Source: Streptomyces kanamyceticus (GTDB taxonomy: Bacteria > Actinomycetota > Actinomycetes > Streptomycetales > Streptomycetaceae). Taken from it: a stretch of DNA of 64,000 bases. Under the pieces are notes generated by a model. It was not told the origin of the DNA and searched no databases. It worked only from the letters and a program-made list of their open reading frames with translations. The first letter of the stretch is position 1. The number at the start of each line of letters is the position of its first letter. Of this stretch, positions 33,518 to 46,858 are shown one piece after another. The stretch covers positions 1,674,001 through 1,738,000 of the forward strand of contig NZ_CP023699.1 in the NCBI RefSeq assembly GCF_008704495.1, given 5' to 3'. Position numbers and translations under genes: made by a program.

Positions 33518-34549
33518 GTGAAGGCACTCGTGTTCCACAGCCCCGAGAAGGCGACCTTCGAACAGCGCGACGTCCCCACTCCCCGGCCGGGCGAAGCCCT
33601 CGTCCACATCGCGTACAACTCCATCTGCGGCAGCGACCTCTCGCTCTACCGCGGTGTCTGGCACGGCTTCGGCTACCCCGTCGTGCCCGGACACGAGTGG
33701 AGCGGCACCGTGGTCGAGATCAACGGCGCCAACGGACACGACCAGTCGCTGGTCGGCAAGAACGTGGTGGGCGATCTGACCTGCGCGTGCGGGAACTGCG
33801 CGGCCTGCGGGCGCGGGACCCCGGTGCTCTGCGAGAACCTCCAGGAACTCGGCTTCACCAAGGACGGCGCCTGCGCCGAGTACATGACCATCCCGGTCGA
33901 CAACCTCCGCCCGCTGCCGGACGCGCTGTCGCTGCGTAGCGCCTGCCAGGTCGAACCGCTCGCGGTGGCGCTCAACGCGGTCAGCATCGCGGGCGTCGCT
34001 CCCGGTGACCGGGTCGCCGTCATGGGGGCCGGGGGCATCGGCCTCATGCTGATGCAGGTCGCGAGGCATCTCGGCGGTGAGGTGACGGTCGTGTCCGAAC
34101 CGGTCGCCGAACGGCGCGCGGTCGCCGGGCAGTTGGGCGCCACCGAGCTGTGCTCCGCCGAGCCGGGGCAGCTGGCCGAACTCGTCGCCCGGCGCCCCGA
34201 GCTCACGCCCGACGTGGTCCTGGAGGCATCCGGCTATCCGGCTGCGCTCCAGGAGGCCATCGAGGTGGTCAGGCCGGGCGGCCGCATCGGCCTGATCGGC
34301 TACCGGGTGGAGGAGACGGGACCGATGTCCCCGCAGCACATCGCGGTCAAGGCGCTGACCCTGCGCGGCTCGCTGGGCCCCGGCGGCCGCTTCGACGACG
34401 CCGTCGAACTGCTCGCGAAGGGCGACGACATCGCGGTCGAGCCGCTGCTCAGCCACGAGTTCGGCCTCGCCGACTACGCCACCGCGCTCGACCTGGCGCT
34501 GTCCCGCACGAACGGCAACGTGCGCTCCTTCTTCAACCTGCGCGACTAG
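33518..34549 (+). CDS. Zn-dependent dehydrogenase, probable 2-deoxy-scyllo-inosamine dehydrogenase
   Basis: A 343-residue MDR enzyme. [14 protein letters not shown] has the catalytic Cys, [12 protein letters not shown] the His, and [17 protein letters not shown] the structural zinc cysteines; the Rossmann loop is [13 protein letters not shown]. It resembles NeoA/BtrE-type enzymes that oxidise 2-deoxy-scyllo-inosamine at C-1 to the amino ketone, the third enzyme of 2-deoxystreptamine synthesis. GTG 33518 has AAGGAG eight bases upstream. It is the only Zn dehydrogenase of the cluster, which supports the assignment. The kanamycin literature uses conflicting names for this gene, so no symbol is given. 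Confidence 0.82.
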   Translation: MKALVFHSPEKATFEQRDVPTPRPGEALVHIAYNSICGSDLSLYRGVWHGFGYPVVPGHEWSGTVVEINGANGHDQSLVGKNVVGDLTCACGNCAACGRGTPVLCENLQELGFTKDGACAEYMTIPVDNLRPLPDALSLRSACQVEPLAVALNAVSIAGVAPGDRVAVMGAGGIGLMLMQVARHLGGEVTVVSEPVAERRAVAGQLGATELCSAEPGQLAELVARRPELTPDVVLEASGYPAALQEAIEVVRPGGRIGLIGYRVEETGPMSPQHIAVKALTLRGSLGPGGRFDDAVELLAKGDDIAVEPLLSHEFGLADYATALDLALSRTNGNVRSFFNLRD

Positions 34550-34647
34550 GGCCTGTCCGGCACCACGACGCACCACAACGCACCGCGCCACACCGCACGC
34601 ACCGCTCCGCCTTCACCGTCGTCGCACCGTTCGTGAGGAGACCAGGG

Positions 34648-35889
34648 ATGAGCGTGTCACGGGGCCAACGTGCCAACGCGACGGCCATACGTCTGTGGAC
34701 GTTCATGGGGTTGATGGAGCTCGTTCCGCTCTTCCCGCTCTATCCCCTGCTCTTCTCCGACCACGGATTGTCGGGATCGGCGATCTCCTCGCTGCTCGTC
34801 CTGTGGTCGATGACCACGTTCGTCCTGGAGATCCCCTCGGGCGCGCTCGGCGACCTGCTGTCCCGCAGGCTGCTGCTCGCGTTCAGCGTGCTGCTGCGGG
34901 CGGGCGGGTTCAGCCTCTGGTTCATCGCACCCGGCTACTGGTCCTTCGCCGTCGGATTCCTGTGCTGGGGAGTCTGTGACGCCCTGACCTCCGGCACCCT
35001 GGAGTCCCTCGTCTACGACGAACTCCAGGACCGCGGCGAAGGACATGCCTACGGCCCCGTCATGGGCACCGGGCGGGCCATCTCGCTGCTCGCCACGCTC
35101 ACCGCACTGCTCCTGGCCGGGCCGCTCTTCGTCCTCGGCGGGTACGGTCTGGTCGGCGCGGTCAGCGTCGGTGCGGGCGTGGCGGCCACCATCACCGCAC
35201 TGACCTTCCCCAATCCACCGCGCCACGAGATCGAATCCGAACGCGGCGGCTTCCACCGCTATCTCGCCACCTTCAAAGCCGGGTTCGGGGAGGTCCGCAG
35301 GGAACGGGCCGTCATGCGGCTGGTGTTGATCGCCGCGATCCTGCAGAGCATGACGGCCATCGACGAGTACTTTCCGCTGCTCGCCCACGAGAACGGCGCG
35401 GCCAAGAGCCTCATCCCGGTCCTGGTGGCGATCCCCGTGCTGTGCGCCTCGGTGGGCAGCTGGATCGCGGGCCGCTCCACCGGCGTCTCGCGCAGGACCG
35501 CGTTCCTCACCGTGGCGGCGACCGGGCCGCTGCTGCTCCTCGGCGCCCAGAGCCACCACCAGTGGGGGATGCTCTCGATCGCCGTGGCCTTCGGCATCAT
35601 CCAGTGGGGCATCGTGGTGTCCGGGCTCTGGCTCCAGGACGCCATCGTCGGATCGGCCCGCGCGACCATCACCTCCGTCGCGGGATTCGGCGCCGAGGTC
35701 TCCTCGGTCGGCTGGTACCTGGCCGCGGCCACCGCCCTCACGGTCACCGACGTCTCCGGCCTCACGTCGTGGTTCAGCCTCCCCTGCCTCCTGATCGCGG
35801 GCCTCACCTGGTTCTGGTTCCCGGAGCGACCGGCATCCGAGCCGACCGAACCGACCGAACCGCAGCCCACCACCTACTCGAAGAGGTAA
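34648..35889 (+). CDS. MFS transporter, probable aminoglycoside exporter
   Basis: A 413-residue 12-TM major facilitator protein (LWTFMGLMELVPLFPLYPLL first helix, SALGDLLSRR-type motif A in PSGALGDLLSRRLLLAFSVL). ATG 34648 follows GAGGAG. It lies inside the cluster between the dehydrogenase and the 6'-aminotransferase, so export of product is likely. The preceding 98-bp gap is low in structure and begins with a CTAGGGCC stretch. Confidence 0.83.
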   Translation: MSVSRGQRANATAIRLWTFMGLMELVPLFPLYPLLFSDHGLSGSAISSLLVLWSMTTFVLEIPSGALGDLLSRRLLLAFSVLLRAGGFSLWFIAPGYWSFAVGFLCWGVCDALTSGTLESLVYDELQDRGEGHAYGPVMGTGRAISLLATLTALLLAGPLFVLGGYGLVGAVSVGAGVAATITALTFPNPPRHEIESERGGFHRYLATFKAGFGEVRRERAVMRLVLIAAILQSMTAIDEYFPLLAHENGAAKSLIPVLVAIPVLCASVGSWIAGRSTGVSRRTAFLTVAATGPLLLLGAQSHHQWGMLSIAVAFGIIQWGIVVSGLWLQDAIVGSARATITSVAGFGAEVSSVGWYLAAATALTVTDVSGLTSWFSLPCLLIAGLTWFWFPERPASEPTEPTEPQPTTYSKR

Positions 35890-35894
35890 TCACT

Positions 35895-37073
35895 GTGTCC
35901 ACGCACCCCGTCCTGGACTGGAGCCGATCCGCCGAACACCTGCGCCGCTCCCACGGCGTCACCACCGACCCCCGCCCCGACGAGGACGGCCACTACCCCT
36001 GCGTACTGACCCGGGGCAGCGGCACTCGCGTGTACGACCTGGACGGCAACGCCTACCTCGATCTCACCGGATCCTTCGGCTCGGTGCTCATCGGGCACGC
36101 GGAACCGGCCGTCGTACGGGCGGTGACCGACGTCCTGAGCGAAGGCAATCTCTTCTACACCGGCGCGAGCCCGCGCCGACTGGCCCTCGCGGAGCGGCTC
36201 CTTGACTGGTTCCCCTGGTCCGAGCAGGCCATCTTCTACCGCACGGGGTCCTGCGCGGTGTCCGCGGCGGCCCGGCTCGCCCAGCACGCGACCGGCCGCA
36301 ACCGGGTGCTGAGTTCCGGCTACCACGGCTGGCACGACTGGCACCTGGAGGCGGTGCCCGAGGCCAAGCCCAAGACCTTCGAGTCGTACGCCACCGAGTT
36401 CCACAACGACCTGGCGCTCTACCGCTCCTGGCTCGACCGGCACGGCGAGGAGATCGCGGCGGTCGTGGTGACGCCCGAGCCGCACCGCTTCGACCACGCC
36501 TACTACCAGGAGCTGCGCGAGGTGGCCAAGGAGCACGGCTGCCTGTTCGTCGTGGACGAGGTCAAGACCGGCTTCCGGGCCGGGGCGGGCGGGTTCAGCG
36601 CCCTGGCCGGGATCGAGCCGGACGCCGTGACCGTCTCCAAGGGCATGGCCAACGGACACAGCATCTCCGCCGTGGTGGGCCAGCGACAGCTCACCCAGGA
36701 GCTGAGCGAGGCGCACGTCTGGTCCACCTACCAGAACGAACAGGTGGGGTTCGCCGCCGCGTTGGCGTCCCTGGACTTCCTGGAGCGGCACGACGTGGCG
36801 GCCGTGACGCGCCGCACGGGTGAGGCGGTCCGGCAGGGCGTGCTCCAGCTCTTCGCCGAACACGGCCTGCCCGTCGGGGCGCCGGGCTGGGGACCGATGT
36901 TCGAGCTGGACTTCGACGCCGCCGACGAGGGTCTCGCCGAGCGGCTCGAAGCGGCGCTGCTGCGCCACGGGATCTTCTGCGACACGGGCGACGACTTCAA
37001 CATGATGTTCCATACCGCGGAGCACACCGACGAGCTCCTCGAGCGGTTCGCCGCCGCGCTCGGCGACCTCTGA
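35895..37073 (+). CDS. kacL: Class III (glutamate-1-semialdehyde-like) aminotransferase, 6'-amination
   Basis: A 392-residue PLP enzyme. RVYDLDGNAYLDLTGSFGS opens the fold, VDEVKTGFR carries the PLP-binding Asp, and K249 in TVSKGMANGH is the Schiff-base lysine. The family is that of BtrB/Neo6 and the kanamycin 6'-aminotransferase, which convert the 6'-oxo sugar of paromamine to neamine. GTG 35895 lies five bases after the exporter stop and is followed at seven bases by a GMC oxidase, the enzyme that makes the 6'-aldehyde. Symbol follows the kanA-kanF/kacA/kacL nomenclature (kanB in the alternative one). Confidence 0.85.
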   Translation: MSTHPVLDWSRSAEHLRRSHGVTTDPRPDEDGHYPCVLTRGSGTRVYDLDGNAYLDLTGSFGSVLIGHAEPAVVRAVTDVLSEGNLFYTGASPRRLALAERLLDWFPWSEQAIFYRTGSCAVSAAARLAQHATGRNRVLSSGYHGWHDWHLEAVPEAKPKTFESYATEFHNDLALYRSWLDRHGEEIAAVVVTPEPHRFDHAYYQELREVAKEHGCLFVVDEVKTGFRAGAGGFSALAGIEPDAVTVSKGMANGHSISAVVGQRQLTQELSEAHVWSTYQNEQVGFAAALASLDFLERHDVAAVTRRTGEAVRQGVLQLFAEHGLPVGAPGWGPMFELDFDAADEGLAERLEAALLRHGIFCDTGDDFNMMFHTAEHTDELLERFAAALGDL

Positions 37074-37080
37074 GGCCGCG

Positions 37081-40009
<2,929 letters not shown>

Positions 40010-40050
40010 GCCGAAGCCGTCACACACGCCTTCAGGATTGGGGACAGACC

Positions 40051-41223
40051 ATGCAGGTCACCACCATCACGATGGATGACGTCCAGTATCCCTACCGATT
40101 AGGCACGGACTGCCTCGACGGCATCGTCACGCGCCTCGGCGAACTCGGCGCCAGCCGCTACCTGATCGTCAGCGACCCCAGGGTCGCCGAGCTGTACGGG
40201 CAGGGGCTGCGCGAACGGCTCGCGGAGCAGGCGGGACCCGCCGAGCTGATCACCCATGCCTCGGGAGAACAGAACAAGGGCCTGCCCGCACTGCACGACC
40301 TGGCCGAGGAGGCGCTGCGGCGCGGCGCCGACCGGCAGAGCATCGTCGTAGCACTCGGCGGCGGTGTCACCGGGAACATCGCGGGGCTGCTGGCCGCGCT
40401 GCTCTTCCGCGGCATCCGTCTGGTGCACGTGCCCACCACCGTGGTGGCCATGCTGGATTCGGTGCTCTCGCTCAAGCAGGCCGTGAACGCGGGAGTCGGC
40501 AAGAACCTGGTCGGCACCTTCTACCAGCCCGTCGAAGTGCTCGCCGACACCGCGATGCTGCGCACCCTGCCGGTCCGCGAGGTCAGGTCGGGGATGTGCG
40601 AGGTGGTGAAGAACTCGCTCGCCATCCGCCCCAGCATGATCGACCAGCTGTCGGCCGGGCTGCGCCCCGACGGCCGCTATCCCGACGACACGATGCACTG
40701 GATCATCTACGAGAGCCTGGCCGCCAAGGCCCAGGTCACGGCGTACGACAAGTACGAGCGCGGCGAGGGACTCATCCTGGAGTACGGGCACACCGTCGGG
40801 CACGCCGTGGAGCACTCCTCGCAGGGAGCCGTGCCGCACGGCGCCGCCGTCGCGCTCGGCATGATCGCCGCCGCCCAGGTCTCCCACCGGGCGGGCTGGG
40901 CCTCGGCCGAACTCGTCGACCTGCACCGGGAGCTCGTCGCCAAGACCGGGGTCGCGCGGCGCATCCCGTCCGACATACCGCTCTCCGCCGTCAGGCACCG
41001 CCTCTCCTTCGACAACAAGCGGGGCTACCTCCCGGCCTCCGCCGACACCTATCCGATGGTGCTGCTCGAATCCCCCGGCAAGGTGCTGCGCAGCGAGGGC
41101 ACCGTCCTGACGGCGGCGCCACGGGACCTGGTCGACGCGGTGGTCGACGAACTCGCGGAACCCCCACGGCCCGCGGCCGCGAGGACCGACGACGCCGCCA
41201 CCGTCCTCGGCGGTGCCGGGTGA
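40051..41223 (+). CDS. kanA: 2-Deoxy-scyllo-inosose synthase
   Basis: A 390-residue sugar-phosphate cyclase, related to dehydroquinate synthase, that turns glucose 6-phosphate into 2-deoxy-scyllo-inosose, the first committed step to 2-deoxystreptamine. ALGGGVTGNIAGLLAALLFR is the NAD-binding loop and EYGHTVGHAVEH supplies metal-ligand histidines, both as in BtrC/NeoC. Codon 17 is TTA (40099-40101), rare in Streptomyces and read by the bldA tRNA, so translation of this key enzyme may be developmentally timed. ATG 40051 has GGGGACAGACC upstream. It overlaps the next gene by four bases. Alternative name kanC. Confidence 0.95.
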   Translation: MQVTTITMDDVQYPYRLGTDCLDGIVTRLGELGASRYLIVSDPRVAELYGQGLRERLAEQAGPAELITHASGEQNKGLPALHDLAEEALRRGADRQSIVVALGGGVTGNIAGLLAALLFRGIRLVHVPTTVVAMLDSVLSLKQAVNAGVGKNLVGTFYQPVEVLADTAMLRTLPVREVRSGMCEVVKNSLAIRPSMIDQLSAGLRPDGRYPDDTMHWIIYESLAAKAQVTAYDKYERGEGLILEYGHTVGHAVEHSSQGAVPHGAAVALGMIAAAQVSHRAGWASAELVDLHRELVAKTGVARRIPSDIPLSAVRHRLSFDNKRGYLPASADTYPMVLLESPGKVLRSEGTVLTAAPRDLVDAVVDELAEPPRPAAARTDDAATVLGGAG

Positions 41224-42341
41224 GCGCCCCCGTGCGCGTCGGCGTCGTCGGTGCGGGGTTCATGGGCGGGGTGCACGCCGAGGTGGTGGCGGCTCATCCC
41301 GGCGCCCGGCTCGAAGCGGTGCACGACCTCGACCCCGCCGCCGCCAGGGACCTGGCCGAGCGGTTCCGCGCCGAGCGGGCCGAGCCCTCCTGGGCGGACC
41401 TGCTCGCCGACCCCGCGATCGACCTGCTCATCATCACCACGCCCAACGGGCTGCACCACCGGCAGGCGGCCGAGGCGCTGCGGGCGGGCAAGCACGTACT
41501 GGTGGAGAAGCCGCTCGGTGTCACGCCGGAGCAGGTGGCCGAGCTCGTCGAACTCGCCGGACGGCACGACCGGGTCCTTGCCCACGGAAGCAACTTCGTG
41601 CACAGCCCGAAGTTCGTCCGGGCCCGTCAACTGGTCGCGGACACCGAGGCGTTCGGACGGCCGCACCTGGTCCGGGTCGTCTTCCGCAACTCGGGCCCCG
41701 AGGCCGCCTGGGCCGCGTCCAAGGACCTCGCGGGCGGCGGAGCCCTCCTGGACCTGGGCTGTCACGCGGTGGAGCTGTGCCGGTGGCTGCTCGACGGCGC
41801 CGACGTCGAGTCGGTCAGCGCCCGACTGCAGCGGGTGCGGCCGCCCCACGACGCCGAAGCGGACCGCGCGTCCGGCACCGCGGGAACCGCGCGGGTCGCG
41901 CTGGAGGACCAGGCGCTGCTGGTCATGGAGTTCGCCGACGGCGCGGTCGGGCAGTGCGACGTCTCCTGGGTCACCCAGGGCGGTGAGCAGGTCACCGCGG
42001 AGATCATCGGCACCAAGGGCAGGGTCGAGGTCGACCTGTGGACCGGCATGGGGCTGCGCGCCTACTCGGACAAGGGCTATCAGGACGTCTGGGATCCCGA
42101 GCAGGGCTGGGTGCATCCGGAATGGGAGTGGATCCGGGCGAGCGGCTACTACCACCAGGACGGCACCGTGATCGAGGCGGTGGGCCAGGGCATCCCCCTC
42201 ACCCACGGCCCCGCGGAAGCGCTCGCCTCGGCCCGTGTCCTGGCCACCGGTTACCGCAGTCACGCGGAGGGGCGGGTACTGCGGCTGTCCGGCGCGCCGG
42301 TCGGCCCTGGCGCGTCGACGACGGCGGCGGGCTCGGAATGA
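41220..42341 (+). CDS. kanD: Gfo/Idh/MocA-family dehydrogenase, probable UDP-kanosamine pathway
   Basis: A 373-residue NAD(P)-dependent oxidoreductase: VGVVGAGFMGGVHAEVVAAH is the Rossmann loop and VLVEKPLGVTPEQVAELVEL carries the conserved EKP lysine. GGGALLDLGCHAVELCRWLL and the DVSWVTQGG strand complete the catalytic domain, with the DLGCH-type motif holding the second active-site residue. In kanamycin and tobramycin clusters this gene with a DegT aminotransferase (here 44489-45748) makes UDP-kanosamine by oxidising C-3 of UDP-glucose. GTG 41220 overlaps the DOI synthase stop. Alternative name kanD2. Confidence 0.8.
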   Translation: MSAPVRVGVVGAGFMGGVHAEVVAAHPGARLEAVHDLDPAAARDLAERFRAERAEPSWADLLADPAIDLLIITTPNGLHHRQAAEALRAGKHVLVEKPLGVTPEQVAELVELAGRHDRVLAHGSNFVHSPKFVRARQLVADTEAFGRPHLVRVVFRNSGPEAAWAASKDLAGGGALLDLGCHAVELCRWLLDGADVESVSARLQRVRPPHDAEADRASGTAGTARVALEDQALLVMEFADGAVGQCDVSWVTQGGEQVTAEIIGTKGRVEVDLWTGMGLRAYSDKGYQDVWDPEQGWVHPEWEWIRASGYYHQDGTVIEAVGQGIPLTHGPAEALASARVLATGYRSHAEGRVLRLSGAPVGPGASTTAAGSE

Positions 42342-42493
42342 CCGCCACCGAGCTCGGGGCGACCGCCGACACCGCCGGGCTCCGGAAGACCGCCGACGCC
42401 ACCGGGCTCGGGATGACCGCCCGGGGCCGCGGCCGACCCGCCGCGGTGCCTCGTCCGTACCTCGTCCGCACCTCACCGATGGAGGGACCATGA
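42338..42493 (+). CDS. Possible small coupled ORF between kanD and kanF
   Basis: A 51-residue frame that starts with ATG overlapping the previous stop (ATGA, 42338-42341) and ends with TGA overlapping the next start (ATGA, 42490-42493). The predicted peptide is low in complexity, with near repeats GATADTAG and KTADATGLGMTA, and I see no domain. The double coupling may be real, keeping ribosomes moving into the glycosyltransferase, or a by-product of high GC. The glycosyltransferase has its own GGAGGGA site, so coupling is not essential. Confidence 0.35.
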   Translation: MTATELGATADTAGLRKTADATGLGMTARGRGRPAAVPRPYLVRTSPMEGP

Positions 42494-43746
42494 CCGAGCC
42501 TGCCAAGGGTGTGCTCGCGCTGACTCCGTTCTTTCTGTACTCGGAGTACCAGGACCACTGGGATCCCAAGTTCGACCCCATGGGCGGCATGCACCTGCTG
42601 GTGCGGGCCCTGGTCGAGGAGATGGCGGGCCGCGGCGTCCCGCACCGGGTCCTGACGATGTCACCGCCCAAGGTGCCCAAGGACATCAGGATCGGGCAGC
42701 GGATCAAGGTGCACGCCCGGCGGCTGCCCGTGCTGCCCATCCCCTCCGACCTGGAGGGGTACTTCGGACTCGTCGGCGCCTGGGCCAAGGGCAGCCTGTT
42801 GTGGGTGCTGCGCAACCGCAAGCGGCTGCGCCGGGAGATCGGCGCGGTGCACGCGCACTGCGACGGCTCGGGCGCCGCGGCCTTCTACCCGTATCTGATG
42901 TCCCGGATCCTCGGCGTGCCGCTGGTGGTCCAGATCCACTCCAGCCGCTATCTGAGCCAGCACCCCACCACGCTCTTCGAGCGGGTGACCGACCCGATCG
43001 CCAAGTGGGCGGAGCGGCACGCCGTCCGCAAGGCCGCCGCGGTCCTGATGCTCACCGACCGGGCCCGCGACGAGATGCGGCGCAAGGCCCAGCTGCCCGC
43101 GGAGCGCGTGCACCGGCTCGCGTACCTGGCCAGCGACCAGTTCAAGGACGCCGACACCGAGGCGAGGCGGGCGGAACTGCGGGAGCGCTACGGCCTCGAC
43201 GACCGCCCGATCGTGCTCTACGTGGGGCGGATCGCCGCCGAGAAGGGCGTGGAGTACTACATCGAGGCCGCGGCCGAACTGACCCGCAGGGGCCGGGACT
43301 GCCAGTTCGTCATCGCCGGGGACGGTCCCGCCCGGCCGGACCTCGAAAAGCTGATCGGCGCCCGCGGGCTGCGCGACCGGGTGACCATCACGGGCTTCAT
43401 GTCCCACGAGTTCATCCCATCCATGATCTCCCTGGGCGAACTCGTGGTGCTGCCGTCCCGGTACGAGGAGCTGGGCATCGTCATCCTGGAGTGCATGACC
43501 ATGCGCAGGCCGCTGGTCGCGCACGACGTGAACGGCGTCAACAAGCTCATCGAGGACGGCACCACCGGAATCGTCGTACCCCCGTTCAGGACCCCGGAGA
43601 TGGCCGACGCCGTCGAGCGGCTCCTCGACGATCCGGAGCTGCGCGAGCGGATGGCGGAGAACGCCGCCCCGCTGCCCGCCGCCAAGTACTCGCTCTCCGC
43701 GGCGGGCGACCAACTGGCGGGCATCTACCGGGAGATCGGGCTGTGA
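42490..43746 (+). CDS. kanF: GT4 glycosyltransferase attaching the first sugar to 2-deoxystreptamine
   Basis: A 418-residue GT-B enzyme. GGMHLLVRALVEEMAGRGV is the acceptor-side glycine loop, VLYVGRIAAEKGVEYYIEAA and FVIAGDGP are donor-domain motifs, and SRYEELGIVILECM carries the EX7E signature of family GT4. It matches NeoM/BtrM and KanF, which add N-acetylglucosamine (or glucose in the kanamycin route) to 2-deoxystreptamine at O-4. ATG 42490 has GGAGGGA upstream. The next gene, the deacetylase, overlaps by four bases. Alternative name kanM1. Confidence 0.9.
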   Translation: MTEPAKGVLALTPFFLYSEYQDHWDPKFDPMGGMHLLVRALVEEMAGRGVPHRVLTMSPPKVPKDIRIGQRIKVHARRLPVLPIPSDLEGYFGLVGAWAKGSLLWVLRNRKRLRREIGAVHAHCDGSGAAAFYPYLMSRILGVPLVVQIHSSRYLSQHPTTLFERVTDPIAKWAERHAVRKAAAVLMLTDRARDEMRRKAQLPAERVHRLAYLASDQFKDADTEARRAELRERYGLDDRPIVLYVGRIAAEKGVEYYIEAAAELTRRGRDCQFVIAGDGPARPDLEKLIGARGLRDRVTITGFMSHEFIPSMISLGELVVLPSRYEELGIVILECMTMRRPLVAHDVNGVNKLIEDGTTGIVVPPFRTPEMADAVERLLDDPELRERMAENAAPLPAAKYSLSAAGDQLAGIYREIGL

Positions 43747-44492
43747 GGGTCCTCCTCGTCTCCCCCCACCCCGACGACATCGCGCTGTCCTTCGGCGGCT
43801 GGGTCGCGGCCCACGCCCGCGGGCTCGCGGCCAAGGGCTGGCGGTTCGACCTGCTGACCGTCTTCGGCACGACCCTGTACGCGCCCCACAGCCCGCGCGC
43901 CGTCACCAAGGAGGCCATCAGCACGCTCCGGGAGCGCGAGGACCGCGACTACGCGCGCCGTCACGGGCTGCGGCTGACCTCTCTCCGGCAGGAGGACTGC
44001 TCCTGCCTGGGCATGGACGACGAGGAGGAGCTCATCGCCCCCGAGGCGACCGATCCTCGCCGGGCCGCCGTGCGGCAGCTGATCGCGGCGGCGCTCGCCG
44101 GGGCCGACCTGGTCGTCGCGCCGCTGGCTGTCGGCGGCCACGTGGATCACCGCATCGTCCGCACCGCGGTGCGGCAGTCGCTCGGCGCCACCCCCTGCCT
44201 CTGGTACGAGGACCTGCCGTACGCGTTGGAGAGCCCCGTCGAGGTGCCCTCCGACCACCGGCCCTGGCTGGTCGACATCAGGGGGCACGAGGCGGCCAAG
44301 CGCGCCGATCTCGCGCTGTACCGCTCGCAGATGACCGCCGCCGACACCTCCGAGGTCCTCTCGTACCGGCCGGACGGCGCGTCCGTCCCGTGCGAGCGGC
44401 TCTGGAGTTCGGCGGGCTTCCCCCAGGACCTGGCCGAGCGGATGGCACTGGCCACGCTGGCCGCCGTGACACCCGACAAGGAGTCGCTATGA
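43743..44492 (+). CDS. kacA: PIG-L family N-acetylglucosaminyl deacetylase
   Basis: A 249-residue zinc hydrolase of the PIG-L/LmbE family. HPDD at residues 9-12 and HVDH in the GGHVDHRIVR segment are the zinc-binding and catalytic motifs. It removes the acetyl group from 2'-N-acetylparomamine, giving paromamine, as done by NeoD/BtrD and KacA. GTG 43743 overlaps the glycosyltransferase stop and its own stop overlaps the next start, so three genes are translationally linked. Alternative name kanN. Confidence 0.9.
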   Translation: MRVLLVSPHPDDIALSFGGWVAAHARGLAAKGWRFDLLTVFGTTLYAPHSPRAVTKEAISTLREREDRDYARRHGLRLTSLRQEDCSCLGMDDEEELIAPEATDPRRAAVRQLIAAALAGADLVVAPLAVGGHVDHRIVRTAVRQSLGATPCLWYEDLPYALESPVEVPSDHRPWLVDIRGHEAAKRADLALYRSQMTAADTSEVLSYRPDGASVPCERLWSSAGFPQDLAERMALATLAAVTPDKESL

Positions 44493-45748
44493 GCAAGAAG
44501 CTGGCGCTGTTCGGCGGAACTCCCGTACGGAACGAGGAGTTCTACGACGGCCCGCACATCGGGCCGCACGATCTCGACCGCCTCAAATCCGTCCTCGACT
44601 CGGGGAACTTCGGCGGCATCCCCTTCCCCAACACCCACCACACCGCCTTCGCCGACCTGTTCACCGGCAAGCTCGGCGCCCCGTACGGCCTGATGGTCTC
44701 CAACGGCACCATCAGTCTCTCCATCGCGCTGCGCGCCCTGGGCGTGCGTGCCGGGGACGAGGTGATCACCACCGGCTACACCTGGATGGGCACGGCCGCG
44801 GCGATCGTGCACATCAACGCCGTCCCCGTCCTGGTGGACATCGACCCCACGACCTGGTGCATCGACCCGGCGGCGGTGGAGGCGGCGATCACCCCGCGCA
44901 CCAAGGTGATCGTCCCGGTCCATCTGGGCAATCAGATCGCCGACCTCGACGCGCTGCGGGCGATCGCCGACAAGCACGGACTCGCGATCCTGGAGGACAC
45001 CGCGCACGGGCACTTCGCCGAGTGGCGGGGGCAGTGCGTGGGCACCCACGGGGACGCGGGCAGCTTCAGCTTCGAGAGCAGCAAGATCATGACTGCCGGT
45101 GAGGGCGGCTTCCTGGTGGCCAGGGACGAGGACGTGTACCAGCGGATGATGTCGCTGGCCAACTGCGGCCGCAAGGAGCCGGGTTACGACGGTTTCGCGG
45201 GCCGCACCCTGGGCTGGAACGCCCGCGCGAGCGAACTGCAGGCCGCCTTCATGATCGGGCAGGTCGAGCAGCACGACGCGCTGCACGCCAAGCGGGCGGC
45301 GAGCGCGGCGAAGCTCACCGCGGGGCTCGCCGAGATCGGCGGCTTCACTCCCGTGGGGAACGACGACCCGAGGATCACCCGGCGCCAGTACTACGAGGTC
45401 ATCTACCGCTTCGACCCCGCCGCCTGGGAGGGGCTGCACCGGGACGAGGTCCTCTCGGCGATCCTTGCCGAGGGCATCGAGCTGGAGGGCGACGCCTTCT
45501 ACCCGCCCGTACACAAGAGCGAACTGTTCGCGGTGGACGCCGTCCACTGGCCCATGATCGCCGAGAGGTACGGCGATCGGATCGGCCCGGACAGCGTCGA
45601 CCTGCCCGTCGCCGACCGCGCCGCCGCCGACGAGTCCGTGTGGGTGCACCACGCGCTGCTCACCGGCGACGACAAGGACCTCGGCGACATCCTCGAAGCC
45701 GTCGCCAAGGTCCGCGACAACCTGCGAGAACTGCACGACGCGAGCTGA
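44489..45748 (+). CDS. kanC: DegT/DnrJ-family aminotransferase, probable UDP-kanosamine synthesis
   Basis: A 419-residue PLP enzyme, a second member of the StrS/DegT family in the cluster. K199 in ESSKIMTAGEGGFL is the PLP lysine; GYTWMGTAAAIVHINAVPV and LEDTAHGHFAEW are conserved segments, with the Asp binding the PLP nitrogen. It differs from kanB in length and N-terminus (SKKLALFGGTPVRNEEFYD). With the Gfo/Idh dehydrogenase it would make UDP-kanosamine, the donor for the second glycosyl transfer. ATG 44489 overlaps the deacetylase stop by four bases. Alternative name kanS2. Confidence 0.85.
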   Translation: MSKKLALFGGTPVRNEEFYDGPHIGPHDLDRLKSVLDSGNFGGIPFPNTHHTAFADLFTGKLGAPYGLMVSNGTISLSIALRALGVRAGDEVITTGYTWMGTAAAIVHINAVPVLVDIDPTTWCIDPAAVEAAITPRTKVIVPVHLGNQIADLDALRAIADKHGLAILEDTAHGHFAEWRGQCVGTHGDAGSFSFESSKIMTAGEGGFLVARDEDVYQRMMSLANCGRKEPGYDGFAGRTLGWNARASELQAAFMIGQVEQHDALHAKRAASAAKLTAGLAEIGGFTPVGNDDPRITRRQYYEVIYRFDPAAWEGLHRDEVLSAILAEGIELEGDAFYPPVHKSELFAVDAVHWPMIAERYGDRIGPDSVDLPVADRAAADESVWVHHALLTGDDKDLGDILEAVAKVRDNLRELHDAS

Positions 45749-45753
45749 CCTGA

Positions 45754-46764
<1,011 letters not shown>

Positions 46765-46858
46765 CGACGACGGCGGCCGACGGCGCGCCGTGAGCAGTCA
46801 ACTCGCTCTGCGGGGGCCCGAGTTATCGGCCAATCTTTGCAAACCTGAGGAGGACACT

